Shown in pieces: positions 45,002 through 54,362 of a DNA stretch of 64,000 nucleotides. Origin of the DNA: Variovorax terrae. Its GTDB lineage: Bacteria > Pseudomonadota > Gammaproteobacteria > Burkholderiales > Burkholderiaceae_C. Every line of letters begins with the position of its first letter. Position 1 is the stretch's first letter. Where the stretch lies: positions 69,590 through 133,589 of the forward strand of contig NZ_JALGBI010000002.1 of the NCBI RefSeq assembly GCF_022809125.1, read 5' to 3'. The notes under the pieces are model-generated. The model saw only the letters and a program-made list of their open reading frames with translations, had not been told where the DNA came from and ran no database searches. A program made the position numbers and the translations under genes.

Positions 45002-45861
45002 TGCGGCGCGAGCGGCTGCGGCTGTACCTGGACCTGATCCGCTGGGATCGCCCGGCCGGCTGGCTGCTGCTGCTGTGGCCCTCGCTGAGCGCGCTCTGGA
45101 TCGCCGCCCACGGCTTCCCCGGCTGGCCCCTGGTGGCGGTGTTCACGCTGGGCACCATCCTGATGCGCAGCGCGGGCTGCTGCGTCAACGACGTGGCCGA
45201 CCGCGAGTTCGACCGCCACGTCAAGCGCACCGCGCAGCGGCCGGTGACGGCCGGCAAGGTGTCGGTGAAGGAAGCGCTGGTGCTCGGGGCCGTGCTGGCC
45301 CTGGCGGCCTTCGCGCTGGTGCTGACCACCAACGCCGCCGCCATCGCCTGGTCGTTCGCGGCGCTGGCCGTCGCGCTGATCTATCCCTATGCCAAGCGCT
45401 ACGTGTCGATGCCGCAGGCGGTGCTGGGCGTGGCCTTCAGCTTCGGCATCCCGATGGCGTTCGCCGCCGTGCAGTCGCGCGTGCCGCTGACGGCCTGGGT
45501 GCTGCTGCTGGGCAACCTGTTCTGGGTGCTGGCCTACGACACCGAGTACGCCATGGTGGACCGCGACGACGACCTGAAGATCGGCATGAAGACCTCGGCC
45601 ATCACGCTCGGCCGCCTCGATGTGGCCGTGGTCATGCTCAGCTACCTGGCTTACCTGGCAATTTGGGTCGGGGTCCTTGCCAGCCGGTCATTGGGTGCTA
45701 TCTTTTATGTAGCAATCGGCATCGCGGCGGCGCAGGCGGCCTGGCACTACACGCTGATCCGCGGGCGCACCCGCGAGGGCTGCTTCAAGGCTTTCCGGCT
45801 CAACCACTGGGTCGGGTTCACCGTGTTCGCGGGCATCGCGGGCAGCTACGCGCTGGCGTGA
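45001..45861 (+). CDS. ubiA: 4-hydroxybenzoate octaprenyltransferase
   Basis: 286 residues, integral membrane prenyltransferase of ubiquinone synthesis. Both Asp-rich motifs are visible: NDVADREFD and [12 protein letters not shown]. About 8-9 helices. The start overlaps the DyP stop by one base (TGATG), indicating translational coupling. Residues 220-239 ([20 protein letters not shown]), a membrane helix, are encoded by an in-frame antisense copy of repeat family A. Confidence 0.95.
   Translation: MRRERLRLYLDLIRWDRPAGWLLLLWPSLSALWIAAHGFPGWPLVAVFTLGTILMRSAGCCVNDVADREFDRHVKRTAQRPVTAGKVSVKEALVLGAVLALAAFALVLTTNAAAIAWSFAALAVALIYPYAKRYVSMPQAVLGVAFSFGIPMAFAAVQSRVPLTAWVLLLGNLFWVLAYDTEYAMVDRDDDLKIGMKTSAITLGRLDVAVVMLSYLAYLAIWVGVLASRSLGAIFYVAIGIAAAQAAWHYTLIRGRTREGCFKAFRLNHWVGFTVFAGIAGSYALA
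45664..45718 (-). repeat. Dispersed ATAGC repeat, family A, copy 6 (inside ubiA)
   Basis: On the minus strand TTGCTACATAAAAGATAGCA is followed by CCCAATGACCGGCTGGCAAG and GACC. It keeps the palindrome and the CCCAAxGACC block, and encodes part of a membrane helix of UbiA in the same frame as the copies in the ChaN and DUF3108 genes. Confidence 0.7.
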
Positions 45862-45867
45862 GACCTG

Positions 45868-45920
45868 ACCCCCACGCTCCGCCGCTACGCGGGGCTTTTC
45901 ATTCTGGGGCGGCCCGGCGA
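45868..45920 (+). repeat. GC-rich dispersed repeat, family C, copy 3 (shortened)
   Basis: CCCCCACGCTCCGCCGCTAC, GCGGGGCTTTTC and TGGGGCGGCCCGGCGACG; the central GAGGGGG palindrome of copies 1 and 2 is missing. It begins 6 bp after the ubiA stop codon. Confidence 0.7.
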
Positions 45921-45946
45921 CGAAAAAGCCGCCCGGCGGGCGGCTT
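45921..45946 (-). terminator. Rho-independent terminator of the small Lys-rich protein gene
   Basis: On the minus strand AAGCCGCCC and GGGCGGCTT form a 9-bp stem with a GCC loop, followed by TTTCG. It lies 23 bp beyond the stop codon of the small exported protein gene at 45969. Confidence 0.8.
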
Positions 45947-45968
45947 GGCGGGTGGCGCCGCGGGGCGC

Positions 45969-46160
45969 TCAGTGCTTGGTGTGCGACGCCGTGCGGGCCT
46001 TGGACTTGGCCTTCTTGGCTTTCTTGCCCTTCTTGGCGTGCGTTCCCTTCTTCTTGCTGTGGGCGTGCGTCTGCGCCTTGGCGGAAGCCGTCGAGGGGAT
46101 CACGGCCAGGGGCACGGCCAGCACGGCTGCGCTGAGCACAGCGCAAAGCAGTTTCTTCAT
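45969..46160 (-). CDS. Small exported lysine-rich protein
   Basis: 63 residues. A signal peptide (about 1-27, LLCAVLSAAVLAVPLAVIP) is followed by a tail of Lys, Ala, Thr and His (KKKGTHAKKGKKAKKAKSKA). The mature part of about 36 residues is strongly basic and low-complexity. The convincing signal peptide and terminator support a real gene. Function unknown; such histone-like exported tails may bind the cell surface or DNA. Confidence 0.72.
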   Translation of the reverse strand: MKKLLCAVLSAAVLAVPLAVIPSTASAKAQTHAHSKKKGTHAKKGKKAKKAKSKARTASHTKH

Positions 46161-46287
46161 GAATGACTCTTCAAATGGTGTGATGTTTTTCTAGGGCCTG
46201 CAGACCGTCGGCAGGCTCTTGGAGAACGCCCGCCGGCAGGCCGGCGGACGCCGCGCTTTATAGCATGCGCTGCGCGCGAAACAAGGC

Positions 46288-47106
46288 TCAGCCCGCGCCG
46301 AATTCGTCGCCCAGCTCGTGGGCGCGGCGCCGGGCGGCGTGCAGGGCGCGCTCGAACAGCGTCTTGAGGTTGTCCTGCTCCATCGAGCTGATGGCGGCAT
46401 GCGTGGTGCCGCCCTTGGAGGTGACGCGCTGGCGCAGGATCTCGGGCGGCTCGTTGGAGCTGCGGGCCAGCTCGGAGGCGCCGACGAACGTGCCCACCGA
46501 CAACTGGTGCGCCTGCTCGCGCGACAGGCCCATGTCGGTGCCGGCCTGCGTCATGGCCTCGAGGAAATAGAACACATAGGCCGGGCCCGAGCCTGACAGC
46601 GCCGTCACCGCGTCGAGCAGGTCTTCGCGCTCGACCCAGAGGAACTCGCCCGTGGTGCGGATGACCTGCTCCGCCGCCTGCCGGTCCTGCGCCGTGACGG
46701 CGGGCCGCGCGTACAGGCCCGTCATGCCCTTGCGCACCAGGGCCGGCGTGTTGGGCATGCAGCGCACCACGCGCTCGGTGCCGAGCCAGCGGGCGATGCT
46801 GTCGCTGGGGATGCCGGCCGCCACGCTCAGGTGCAGCGCGGCCTTGGTGTGGAAGCGGCTTTGCAGGGCGGCGTCCTTGAAGCTCTGCGGCTTGACGGCC
46901 CAGACCACCAGGGTGGCCCGGTCCAGCGCCGCGCCGGGGCCTTCCAGGGCGGTGATGCCGAACTGCTGCTGGAGCTTGGCGCGGGCCTCGGCAAACGGCT
47001 CGACCACGTCGATCTGGCCCGCGGTGAAGCCCTGCTTGAGCAGGCCGCCGATGATGGCGCTGGCCATGTTGCCGCCGCCGACGAAGGCAATGTGCTGTGT
47101 GTTCAT
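46288..47106 (-). CDS. proC: Pyrroline-5-carboxylate reductase
   Basis: 272 residues. Last step of proline synthesis, NADPH-dependent. IAFVGGGNMASAIIGGLL is the Rossmann start, VVRCMPNTPALVRKG a conserved loop, and TALSGSGPAYVFYFLEAM and SKGGTTHAAISSME the dimer and active-site region with the P5CR signature. Normal length. It is 13 bp after the broken phytase-like gene on the same strand. Confidence 0.96.
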   Translation of the reverse strand: MNTQHIAFVGGGNMASAIIGGLLKQGFTAGQIDVVEPFAEARAKLQQQFGITALEGPGAALDRATLVVWAVKPQSFKDAALQSRFHTKAALHLSVAAGIPSDSIARWLGTERVVRCMPNTPALVRKGMTGLYARPAVTAQDRQAAEQVIRTTGEFLWVEREDLLDAVTALSGSGPAYVFYFLEAMTQAGTDMGLSREQAHQLSVGTFVGASELARSSNEPPEILRQRVTSKGGTTHAAISSMEQDNLKTLFERALHAARRRAHELGDEFGAG

Positions 47107-47119
47107 GGGAAGGGTGCCC

Positions 47120-48282
47120 TCATTCGATGAATTCAAAGGCCGCGAACTGGGTGATCTGGCCGGGGTTGAAATTGTCGTCGCTCACGAAGACCAGCGTGCG
47201 CCCGCCGCCGGGCAGGGGCGGGCCCCAGGTCATGCCCTCGGTGTTGTCGAGGCGGCGCAGGCCGGTGTGCGCGAAATCGGCCACCAGGGCCTTGGCGGCC
47301 GGGCGGTGGTTGCCGGGCTGCAGCGCCGGCAGCGCCAGCGTGTCGCTGGCCTGGCGCGTGTCGATCAGATAGAGCCGCAGCGAGGTGCCCACGCCGGCCA
47401 TGTAGGCGCGCTCCAGCACCAGCAGCGCTCGCCGTCGACCATCAGGATCTCGCTCACGCCGTTGTCGGCCGGGCCGCCGGGCGGCACCGGGGCCTGCGGG
47501 ATGGCGTCGGGCACGTAGGCGATCTGGCGCACGGCCTCGCCCCGGTCCAGATCGACCAGCGTGAAGCGGCAGGGGCCGCCGGGCGCGCCCACCGTGGGCA
47601 TGGGGCCGTCCTGCACCAGCGCGTTCTCCATCGCCACCCAGGCCTGGCGGCCGTCGGGCGTCAGGCTCAGGCCCTCGAAGCCGAGGTTGTCGCGCGGCCC
47701 CCGCGCGGCATCGGGCGAGGGCTGGAACAGGGCCGGCAGGTTGAATTCGCGCAGCAGCGTGCCGTCGGGGCGGGCTTCGCGCAGCGCCGGGCCGAAGCCG
47801 CGCCGCAGGTCGCCCTCGCTGGTCCACAGCAGCGTGCCGGTCTCTGGGCGCCGGCGCAGGGCCTCGGGGTCGGGCACGTCCACGCCCGGCGCCGGGCTGC
47901 GGCGTCCCGGGTAGGGCTGGCCGTCGGCGCGCCGCAGCGTGACCACGGCCTGCAGCTCCACCGGGCCGAGCCGGTCCGCCTGCAGCGCCATGCGGGCCGT
48001 GTAGAGGCGGGCCGGCTGCAGATCGGAGCGGTCGTCGCTGAGCAGGTAGTAGAGGCCGCTGGCCGGGTCGTAGTCGATGCCCGACAGGCCGCCCACGGTG
48101 GTGCCCTGGAACGCCAGCCGGTGCGCCAGCGTGGTGTCGCCGATCAGGCGCAGGCGCGGCGTTGCGCGCGCCGCCGGGCCGGCCGTCGAGGCGCAGCCCG
48201 CAGTGGCGCCGAGGGCCACCGCGCCGGCGCCGAGCAGCAGGCGGCGGCGGGCGAGGAGGGCGGGCATCGGGGAGGTCGTCAT
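47120..48282 (-). pseudogene. Phytase-like esterase family gene with a frameshift
   Basis: The N-terminal part (48282 to about 47430) reads in one frame: a Tat-like signal with RRRLLLGAG and a lipobox-like AGC, then LSGIDYDPASGLYYLLSDDR and NLGFEGLSLTPDGRQAWVA, which match the phytase-like (esterase-like activity of phytase) family. After MVDGER the sense continues in another frame as LLVLERAYMAGVGTSLRLYL to FVSDDNFNPGQITQFAAFEF. One missing base in the codon after GGCGAG (about 47425-47432) explains it. This is either a true mutation or a sequence error; both halves keep good codon use. Confidence 0.85.
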
Positions 48283-48337
48283 GGCCGGAAGTTTAGAGCT
48301 TGCCGCGCCCTCTGGGGCGGCGCCGGAGGCCCGGATC

Positions 48338-48402
48338 AGGTCCAAAAAGGGCGGAGGTCCAGGTGTGCTGGTCGTTGGGTGCTATTGATTTTGTAGCATT
48401 CT
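48338..48402 (-). repeat. Dispersed ATAGC repeat, family A, copy 7 (intergenic)
   Basis: On the minus strand ATGCTACAAAATCAATAGCA is followed by CCCAACGACC, AGCACACCTGGACCTCCGCC and CTTTTTGGACC. It lies between the divergent phytase-like and glpD genes. Confidence 0.8.
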
Positions 48403-48457
48403 GCATAACCGGCTCCTGCGGGCGCATGGCCCCGGGGCGGTGTGGACAATGGAGCCC

Positions 48458-50053
48458 ATGACGACCGACCTCCTTCCCCGGCCGACACACCGCGCCGAGC
48501 TGATGGCCCGCCTGGGCGAGCCGCGCCGCTACGACGTGGCCGTGATCGGCGGCGGCGCCACCGGCCTGGGCGTGGCGCTGGACGCCGCCGCGCGCGGTTT
48601 TTCGGTGGTGCTGGTCGAGTCGCACGATTTCGCCAAGGGCACGTCCTCGCGCGCCACCAAGCTGGTGCACGGCGGCGTGCGCTACCTCGCGCAGGGCAAC
48701 ATCTCGCTGGTGCGCGAGGCCCTGCACGAGCGCGCCACGCTGCTGCGCAACGCGCCGCACCTGGCCCAGCCGCTGCCGTTCGTGATGCCGTCCTACCGCC
48801 TCTGGGAGACCCCGTTCTACGGCGCCGGCCTCAAGATGTATGACGCGCTGGCCGGCCAGGCCGGCCTGGGCGCGACCGAGTTCCTGGGCCGCGAGGCCGC
48901 CCTGCGCCACCTGCCCAACGCGCAGCCGCAAGGACTGCGCGGCGGCGTGAAGTACTGGGACGGCCAGTTCGACGACGCCCGGCTGGCGCTGGCGCTGGCG
49001 CGCACGGCGGCGGCCCGGGGGGCGCTGCTGGTCAATTACTGCGCGGCCACCGGCCTGGTCCACGAGGACGGCAAGGTGGCCGGGCTGCTTTGCCAGGACC
49101 GCGAAACCGGGCGCGAGTACCGGCTGCAGGCCGGCTGCGTCGTCAATGCCGCCGGCGTCTGGGTGGACGAGCTCCGCCAGAAGGACGGCGAGGCCGGCGG
49201 CCGGGCGACCCGGCCCCTGGTGGCGCCCAGCCAGGGCACGCACCTCGTGGTGGACCGGTCGTTCTCGCCCACGGACCACGCCATCCTGGTGCCCCGAACC
49301 GCCGACGGGCGGGTGCTGTTCGTCGTGCCCTGGCTGGGCAAGACGATCCTCGGCACCACCGACACGCCGCGCCATGACCTGGCGCGCGAACCGGATGCGT
49401 TTGCCGCCGACATCGAATTCATCCTGGGCGAATCGGCCCGCTACCTGCGCCGCGCGCCCACCCGCGCCGATGTCCGCAGCCTCTGGGTCGGCCTGCGGCC
49501 GCTGGTCCGGCCGCAGGGCGACGACGGCGACAGCACCAAGGGCCTGAGCCGCGAGCACACGGTGCTGGTCAGCCGCAGCCGCCTCGTCACCGTGACCGGC
49601 GGCAAATGGACCACCTACCGCGCTATGGCCGAGGATGTGCTCGACAAGTGCTTCGAGCATGGGCTGCTGCCCCGGGCCCGGCCCGGGGCGACCGTGCACC
49701 TGCCGCTGGTGGGGGCCCGGGAGCGCCAGCCGGGCCAGCCCGGCATCAGCGATCCGCCCGGCCTGCATGCCTACGGCAGCGAGGAGGACGCGGTGGCCGC
49801 CCTGCCCGGGGCGCAGCGCGAGCTGGGCGGCGGCCTGACCGAGGCGATGGTGCGCTTCGCCGCCCGGCATGAATATGCGCGGACGGTGGAAGACGTGCTG
49901 GCAAGGCGCTCCCGGCTGCTGTTCCTGGACGCCCGCCAGGCCGGCGCCCTGGCCACGGAGGCGGGCGCCATCCTGCAGCAGGAAACCGGGGCCGACCCCC
50001 AGGTGGTCGCGTTTTCGGCCCTGGCGCGACACTATGGCCAATTGCCCGGCTGA
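48458..50053 (+). CDS. glpD: Aerobic glycerol-3-phosphate dehydrogenase
   Basis: 531 residues, FAD-dependent membrane-associated enzyme that oxidises sn-glycerol 3-phosphate to DHAP and passes electrons to quinone. [20 protein letters not shown] is the FAD motif, [20 protein letters not shown] the GlpD signature, and [17 protein letters not shown] the C-terminal signature. I chose the ATG at 48458; two others, 3 and 6 codons upstream, are possible. No other glp gene is adjacent. Confidence 0.94.
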   Translation: MTTDLLPRPTHRAELMARLGEPRRYDVAVIGGGATGLGVALDAAARGFSVVLVESHDFAKGTSSRATKLVHGGVRYLAQGNISLVREALHERATLLRNAPHLAQPLPFVMPSYRLWETPFYGAGLKMYDALAGQAGLGATEFLGREAALRHLPNAQPQGLRGGVKYWDGQFDDARLALALARTAAARGALLVNYCAATGLVHEDGKVAGLLCQDRETGREYRLQAGCVVNAAGVWVDELRQKDGEAGGRATRPLVAPSQGTHLVVDRSFSPTDHAILVPRTADGRVLFVVPWLGKTILGTTDTPRHDLAREPDAFAADIEFILGESARYLRRAPTRADVRSLWVGLRPLVRPQGDDGDSTKGLSREHTVLVSRSRLVTVTGGKWTTYRAMAEDVLDKCFEHGLLPRARPGATVHLPLVGARERQPGQPGISDPPGLHAYGSEEDAVAALPGAQRELGGGLTEAMVRFAARHEYARTVEDVLARRSRLLFLDARQAGALATEAGAILQQETGADPQVVAFSALARHYGQLPG

Positions 50054-50059
50054 AGGCAG

Positions 50060-50088
50060 TTGACAGCCCCTTCAGGGTTTGCCATAAT
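50060..50088 (+). promoter_or_regulatory. Sigma-70 promoter of the ribosomal operon
   Basis: TTGACA (50060-50065) and CATAAT (50083-50088) are separated by 17 bp, a near-consensus promoter just after glpD. Transcription from about 50095 would give a leader of about 150 nt before rplN. The leader holds two hairpins (50114-50133; 50202-50220). Confidence 0.8.
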
Positions 50089-50247
50089 CGCTGGCTGCGC
50101 TTTAAAAGCGTGTGGAAGTTCGGAAGAGCTTCCAGTTCTGCCCAGCGAAAACGCCGTGAGTGGTTCATGGCGCGGACGACGGGCCCAAGACTGACTGCGG
50201 CGTCTTTGCGAGGCAAAGACCCTTGGTACAAGTTGGGAATATTTGAA

Positions 50248-50616
50248 ATGATCCAGACTGAATCCCGGTTAGAGGTTGCCGACAACACCGGCGCGAAGTC
50301 CGTTCTGTGCATCAAGGTGCTCGGCGGCTCCAAGCGTCGTTACGCAAGCGTTGGCGACATCATCAAGGTGAGCATCAAGGAAGCTGCTCCGCGTGGCCGC
50401 GTCAAAAAAGGCGAGGTTTACAGTGCGGTGGTGGTGCGTACGGCCAAGGGCATCCGCCGTGGCGATGGCTCGCTCGTCAAATTCGATGGCAACGCAGCCG
50501 TGTTGCTGAACAACAAGCTGGAGCCCATCGGCACCCGCATCTTCGGACCCGTGACGCGTGAACTGCGTACCGAGAAGTTCATGAAGATCGTGTCCCTGGC
50601 TCCTGAAGTTCTGTAA
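50248..50616 (+). CDS. rplN: 50S ribosomal protein L14 (uL14)
   Basis: 122 residues. [20 protein letters not shown] and GVxKKGEVY-like core [20 protein letters not shown] are uL14 signatures. The start at 50248 gives the usual 122 residues. An in-frame extension up to 50110 is open but has no family support. It is the first gene of the operon, with the S10-operon genes absent upstream, where glpD lies. Confidence 0.97.
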   Translation: MIQTESRLEVADNTGAKSVLCIKVLGGSKRRYASVGDIIKVSIKEAAPRGRVKKGEVYSAVVVRTAKGIRRGDGSLVKFDGNAAVLLNNKLEPIGTRIFGPVTRELRTEKFMKIVSLAPEVL

Positions 50617-50625
50617 GGACGCGCC

Positions 50626-50946
50626 ATGAACAAGATTCGCAAAGGCGACGAAATCATCGTGCTCGCGGGGCGCGACAAGGGCAAGCGCGGCAAGGTATCG
50701 CTGCGCAAGGACGATTCCCATCTGGTGGTCGACGGCATCAATCTGGTGAAGAAACACACCAAGCCGAACCCCCTCAAGGGCACCACCGGTGGCATCGTCG
50801 AGAAGGCCATGCCGATCCACCAGTCCAACGTGGCGATCTTCAACGCCGCCACGGGCAAGGCTGACCGCGTGGGCATCAAGTTGCTGGCTGACGGCAAGCG
50901 CGTTCGCGTTTACAAGTCCAGCGGCGAAGAAATCAAGGTGGCATGA
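50626..50946 (+). CDS. rplX: 50S ribosomal protein L24 (uL24)
   Basis: 106 residues with a KOW motif at the N-terminus ([20 protein letters not shown]) that binds 23S rRNA and helps start 50S assembly. It lies 9 bp after rplN and ends next to the rplE start. Confidence 0.97.
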   Translation: MNKIRKGDEIIVLAGRDKGKRGKVSLRKDDSHLVVDGINLVKKHTKPNPLKGTTGGIVEKAMPIHQSNVAIFNAATGKADRVGIKLLADGKRVRVYKSSGEEIKVA

Positions 50947-50948
50947 CC

Positions 50949-51488
50949 ATGGCACGACTGCAACAACACTACCGCGAAAAAGTGGCTCCCGAGCTCACGC
51001 AGAAGTTCGGCTACAAGTCGCCCATGGAGGTGCCGCGCATCACCAAGATCACGCTCAACATGGGCGTGAGCGAGGCGGTGTCCGACAAGAAGGTCATGGA
51101 CAACGCTGTGGGCGACCTGACCAAGATCGCCGGCCAGAAGCCGGTGGTGACCAAGGCCAAGAAGGCCATCGCGGGCTTCAAGATCCGCGAAGGCCAGGCC
51201 ATCGGCGCCATGGTCACGCTGCGCGGCGTGCGCATGTATGAGTTCCTGGACCGTTTCGTCACCGTGGCCCTGCCGCGCGTGCGCGACTTCCGCGGCATTT
51301 CCGGCCGCGCGTTCGACGGCCGCGGCAACTACAACATCGGCGTCAAGGAACAGATCATTTTCCCCGAGATCGAGTACGACAAGGTTGATGCCCTGCGCGG
51401 TCTGAATATCAGCATCACCACGACGGCCAAGACCGATGAAGAGTGCAAGGCACTGCTCGCCGGCTTCCGTTTCCCGTTCAAGAACTGA
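50949..51488 (+). CDS. rplE: 50S ribosomal protein L5 (uL5)
   Basis: 179 residues, the same as E. coli L5. [19 protein letters not shown] and [20 protein letters not shown] are uL5 signatures. It binds 5S rRNA. An ATG at 50943 that overlaps the rplX stop is an alternative start two codons earlier; I prefer 50949, which gives MARLQQHY. Confidence 0.96.
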   Translation: MARLQQHYREKVAPELTQKFGYKSPMEVPRITKITLNMGVSEAVSDKKVMDNAVGDLTKIAGQKPVVTKAKKAIAGFKIREGQAIGAMVTLRGVRMYEFLDRFVTVALPRVRDFRGISGRAFDGRGNYNIGVKEQIIFPEIEYDKVDALRGLNISITTTAKTDEECKALLAGFRFPFKN

Positions 51489-51496
51489 GGTGGCGT

Positions 51497-51802
51497 GTGG
51501 CTAAAGTAGCTTTGATCGAGCGTGAGCTCAAGCGAGAAAAACTGGCTGCCAAGTACGCGAAGAAATACGCGGAACTCAAGGCCATTGCAAATGATGCCAA
51601 GCGTAGCGACGAAGAGCGCGCTGCAGCCCGTCTGGGCCTGCAGAAGCTCCCGCGCAACGCCAACCCGACGCGTCAGCGCAACCGTTGCGAGATCACGGGC
51701 CGTCCGCGCGGAACCTTCCGCCAGTTCGGCCTGGGTCGCGCCAAGATCCGTGAACTGGCCTTCGCCGGTGACATCCCCGGTGTCACCAAGGCCAGCTGGT
51801 AA
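51497..51802 (+). CDS. rpsN: 30S ribosomal protein S14 (uS14)
   Basis: 101 residues from a GTG start, the usual length of the non-zinc (long) form. [19 protein letters not shown] and RIKxRELA-like [19 protein letters not shown] are present. It has no CxxC zinc ribbon. Found between rplE and rpsH as in the spc operon. Confidence 0.96.
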   Translation: MAKVALIERELKREKLAAKYAKKYAELKAIANDAKRSDEERAAARLGLQKLPRNANPTRQRNRCEITGRPRGTFRQFGLGRAKIRELAFAGDIPGVTKASW

Positions 51803-51823
51803 GCCAGGCAGGAGAGATTAAAC

Positions 51824-52219
51824 ATGAGCATGAGTGATCCCATCGCCGACCTGCTGACCCGTATCCGCAATGCGCAAATGGTGGCCAAGGCCACCGTGTC
51901 GGTGCCCTCTTCCAAGGTGAAGGTGGCCATTGCGCAGGTGCTGAAGGACGAAGGTTACATCGACGGCTTCCAGGTCAAGACCGAAGCCGGCAAGTCCGAG
52001 CTTGAAATTGCCCTGAAGTATTACGCCGGCCGCCCCGTGATCGAGCGTATCGAGCGCGTGAGCCGTCCCGGTCTGCGCGTGTACAAGGGCCGCGACGCCA
52101 TTCCCCAGGTCCAGAACGGCCTGGGTGTGGCCATCGTCACTACGCCTAAGGGCGTGATGACCGACCGCAAGGCGCGCGCTACCGGTGTCGGTGGCGAAGT
52201 GCTGTGCTACGTGGCTTAA
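51824..52219 (+). CDS. rpsH: 30S ribosomal protein S8 (uS8)
   Basis: 131 residues. [20 protein letters not shown] and [20 protein letters not shown] are S8 signatures. In E. coli S8 is the translational repressor of the spc operon, binding near the L5 start; whether that site exists here was not assessed. Confidence 0.97.
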   Translation: MSMSDPIADLLTRIRNAQMVAKATVSVPSSKVKVAIAQVLKDEGYIDGFQVKTEAGKSELEIALKYYAGRPVIERIERVSRPGLRVYKGRDAIPQVQNGLGVAIVTTPKGVMTDRKARATGVGGEVLCYVA

Positions 52220-52234
52220 AGCGGAGAAACTGAA

Positions 52235-52768
52235 ATGTCCCGTGTAGGAAAAATGCCCGTCGCCGTCCCCGCTGGTGTGGACGTGTCGATCAAGGAAGAC
52301 CAGATCAGCGTCAAGGGCGCCGGCGGCACGCTGTCGCTGGCCCTGAACGTGCTGGTCAACGTAAAGAACGATGCCGGCAAGCTGAGCTTCGAGCCCGCGA
52401 ACGAATCGCGCGAAGCCAACGCCATGAGCGGCACCATGCGTCAGCTGGTGAACAACATGGTGGTCGGCGTGACCAAGGGCTTCGAGAAGAAGCTGAGCCT
52501 GGTCGGCGTGGGCTACAAGGCCCAGGCGCAAGGCGCCAAGCTGAACCTGTCGGTGGGCTTCTCCCACCCGGTCAACAAGGACATGCCCGCCGGTATCACC
52601 GTGGCGACGCCTGCCCCGACCGAAATCGTGATCAAGGGCGCTGACCGTCAGCGCGTGGGTCAAGTGGCCGCTGAGATTCGTGCGATTCGCCCGCCCGAGC
52701 CCTACAAGGGCAAGGGCATCCGCTATGCGGATGAGAAGATCACGATCAAAGAGACCAAGAAGAAATAA
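52235..52768 (+). CDS. rplF: 50S ribosomal protein L6 (uL6)
   Basis: 177 residues, two similar domains. [20 protein letters not shown] at the start and [20 protein letters not shown] at the end are the L6 signatures. It binds near the sarcin-ricin loop. 16 bp after rpsH. Confidence 0.97.
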   Translation: MSRVGKMPVAVPAGVDVSIKEDQISVKGAGGTLSLALNVLVNVKNDAGKLSFEPANESREANAMSGTMRQLVNNMVVGVTKGFEKKLSLVGVGYKAQAQGAKLNLSVGFSHPVNKDMPAGITVATPAPTEIVIKGADRQRVGQVAAEIRAIRPPEPYKGKGIRYADEKITIKETKKK

Positions 52769-52779
52769 GGAGCTGCAAC

Positions 52780-53145
52780 ATGTTGACCAAGAAAGAGCAG
52801 CGTCTTCGCCGGGCCCGTCAGACCCGCATCCGCATCGCCACGCAAGGCGTTGCGCGCCTGACGGTGAACCGTACCAATCTGCATATCTATGCCAGCGTGA
52901 TCTCGGGCGACGGCGCCAAGGTGCTGGCCAGCGCGTCCACGGCCGAGGCCGATGTGCGCAAGGCGCTGGGCGGCTCCGGCAAGGGTGGCAACACCGCCGC
53001 GGCCCAGGCCATCGGCAAGCGCATCGCCGAGAAGGCGAAGGCTGCCGGCGTCGAGAAGGTGGCATTCGACCGCTCGGGCTTTGCCTACCACGGTCGCGTC
53101 AAGGCGCTGGCCGATGCCGCGCGTGAAGCCGGCTTGCAGTTCTAA
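52780..53145 (+). CDS. rplR: 50S ribosomal protein L18 (uL18)
   Basis: 121 residues. [20 protein letters not shown] and [20 protein letters not shown] match L18, a 5S rRNA binder of the central protuberance. 12 bp after rplF. Confidence 0.97.
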   Translation: MLTKKEQRLRRARQTRIRIATQGVARLTVNRTNLHIYASVISGDGAKVLASASTAEADVRKALGGSGKGGNTAAAQAIGKRIAEKAKAAGVEKVAFDRSGFAYHGRVKALADAAREAGLQF

Positions 53146-53162
53146 CGGACACGGAAACAGAC

Positions 53163-53693
53163 ATGGCTAAAGTTCAAGCAAAAATGCAAACTAAGGGTCA
53201 GGACGAAGGTCGTGACGATGGTCTGCGCGAAAAAATGATCGCGGTCAACCGCGTGACCAAGGTGGTGAAGGGGGGCCGTATCCTCGGTTTCGCCGCACTG
53301 ACCGTGGTCGGCGACGGTGACGGCCGCGTGGGCATGGGCAAAGGCAAGTCCAAGGAAGTGCCGGCCGCCGTGCAGAAGGCGATGGAAGAAGCCCGCCGCA
53401 ACATGACCAAGGTCACGCTGAAGAACGGCTCGCTGCACCACAAGGTGTTCGGCCAGCACGGCGCCGCTTCCGTCATGATGAGCCCCGCCCCCAAGGGTAC
53501 CGGCATCATCGCCGGCGGCCCGATGCGCGCGGTGTTCGAAGTCATGGGCATCACCGATATCGTGGCCAAGAGCCATGGTTCGACCAATCCCTACAACATG
53601 GTTCGTGCCACGTTCGACGCGCTGAAGAACTCCACCACCCCGGCGGAAGTTGCAGCCAAGCGCGGCAAGACCGTTGAAGAACTCTTCGCCTGA
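53163..53693 (+). CDS. rpsE: 30S ribosomal protein S5 (uS5)
   Basis: 176 residues. The S5 double-stranded RNA-binding domain is [20 protein letters not shown] and the C-terminal part has [21 protein letters not shown]5 takes part in translational accuracy. Confidence 0.97.
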   Translation: MAKVQAKMQTKGQDEGRDDGLREKMIAVNRVTKVVKGGRILGFAALTVVGDGDGRVGMGKGKSKEVPAAVQKAMEEARRNMTKVTLKNGSLHHKVFGQHGAASVMMSPAPKGTGIIAGGPMRAVFEVMGITDIVAKSHGSTNPYNMVRATFDALKNSTTPAEVAAKRGKTVEELFA

Positions 53694-53707
53694 TCGGGAG
53701 TTTCAAG

Positions 53708-53890
53708 ATGACGACGCAACAAACAGTCAAGATCCAGCTGGTTCGCAGCCCTATCGGCTGCAAGGAATCGCACCGCGCCACCGTTCGCGGCCTGGGCCTG
53801 CGCAAGCTCAACAGCACGAGCGAACTGCAGGATACGCCCGCGGTGCGCGGCATGATCAACAAGATCAGCTACCTGATCAAAGTGCTTTAA
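53708..53890 (+). CDS. rpmD: 50S ribosomal protein L30 (uL30)
   Basis: 60 residues. [20 protein letters not shown] and [20 protein letters not shown] are L30 signatures. Usual size for the bacterial protein. Confidence 0.96.
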   Translation: MTTQQTVKIQLVRSPIGCKESHRATVRGLGLRKLNSTSELQDTPAVRGMINKISYLIKVL

Positions 53891-53900
53891 GAGGTTGATG

Positions 53901-54335
53901 ATGGAACTCAATGGCATCAAGCCCGCCGCCGGCGCCAAGCACGCCAAGCGCCGCGTGGGCCGCGGCATCGGCTCCGGCCTGGGCAAGACCGCAGGCCGCG
54001 GTCACAAGGGCCAGAAGTCGCGTTCGGGCGGCTACCACAAGGTGGGCTTCGAAGGCGGTCAAATGCCGCTGCAGCGCCGCCTGCCCAAGCGCGGCTTCAA
54101 GTCGCACCTGCTGAAGTTCAACGCCGAAGTCACCCTGAGCGCGCTCGAGCAGCTCGGCGCCGCCGAGGTGGACCTGCTGGCACTCAAGCAGGCTGGCTTG
54201 GTCGGCGAACTCGCCAAGGTGGTCAAGGTCATCAAGTCGGGCTCGATCAGCAAGGCTGTCAAGCTCACCGGGATCGGTGCAACTGCGGGTGCCAAGGCTG
54301 CCATTGAAGCGGCTGGTGGCAGCGTGGCCGCCTGA
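53901..54335 (+). CDS. rplO: 50S ribosomal protein L15 (uL15)
   Basis: 144 residues, equal to E. coli L15, starting from the second of two adjacent ATG codons with GAGG six bases upstream. [20 protein letters not shown] and [20 protein letters not shown] are L15 signatures. A TTG and another ATG lie directly upstream in frame. Confidence 0.95.
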   Translation: MELNGIKPAAGAKHAKRRVGRGIGSGLGKTAGRGHKGQKSRSGGYHKVGFEGGQMPLQRRLPKRGFKSHLLKFNAEVTLSALEQLGAAEVDLLALKQAGLVGELAKVVKVIKSGSISKAVKLTGIGATAGAKAAIEAAGGSVAA

Positions 54336-54362
54336 CCTGTGCTGGTGAAAGAAGGCATTTAA

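Noticed and set aside
50110..50247. N-terminal extension of L14 (in-frame open codons upstream of rplN)
   Set aside because: L14 is almost invariably about 122 residues; the extra residues match nothing in the family and lie over leader hairpins.
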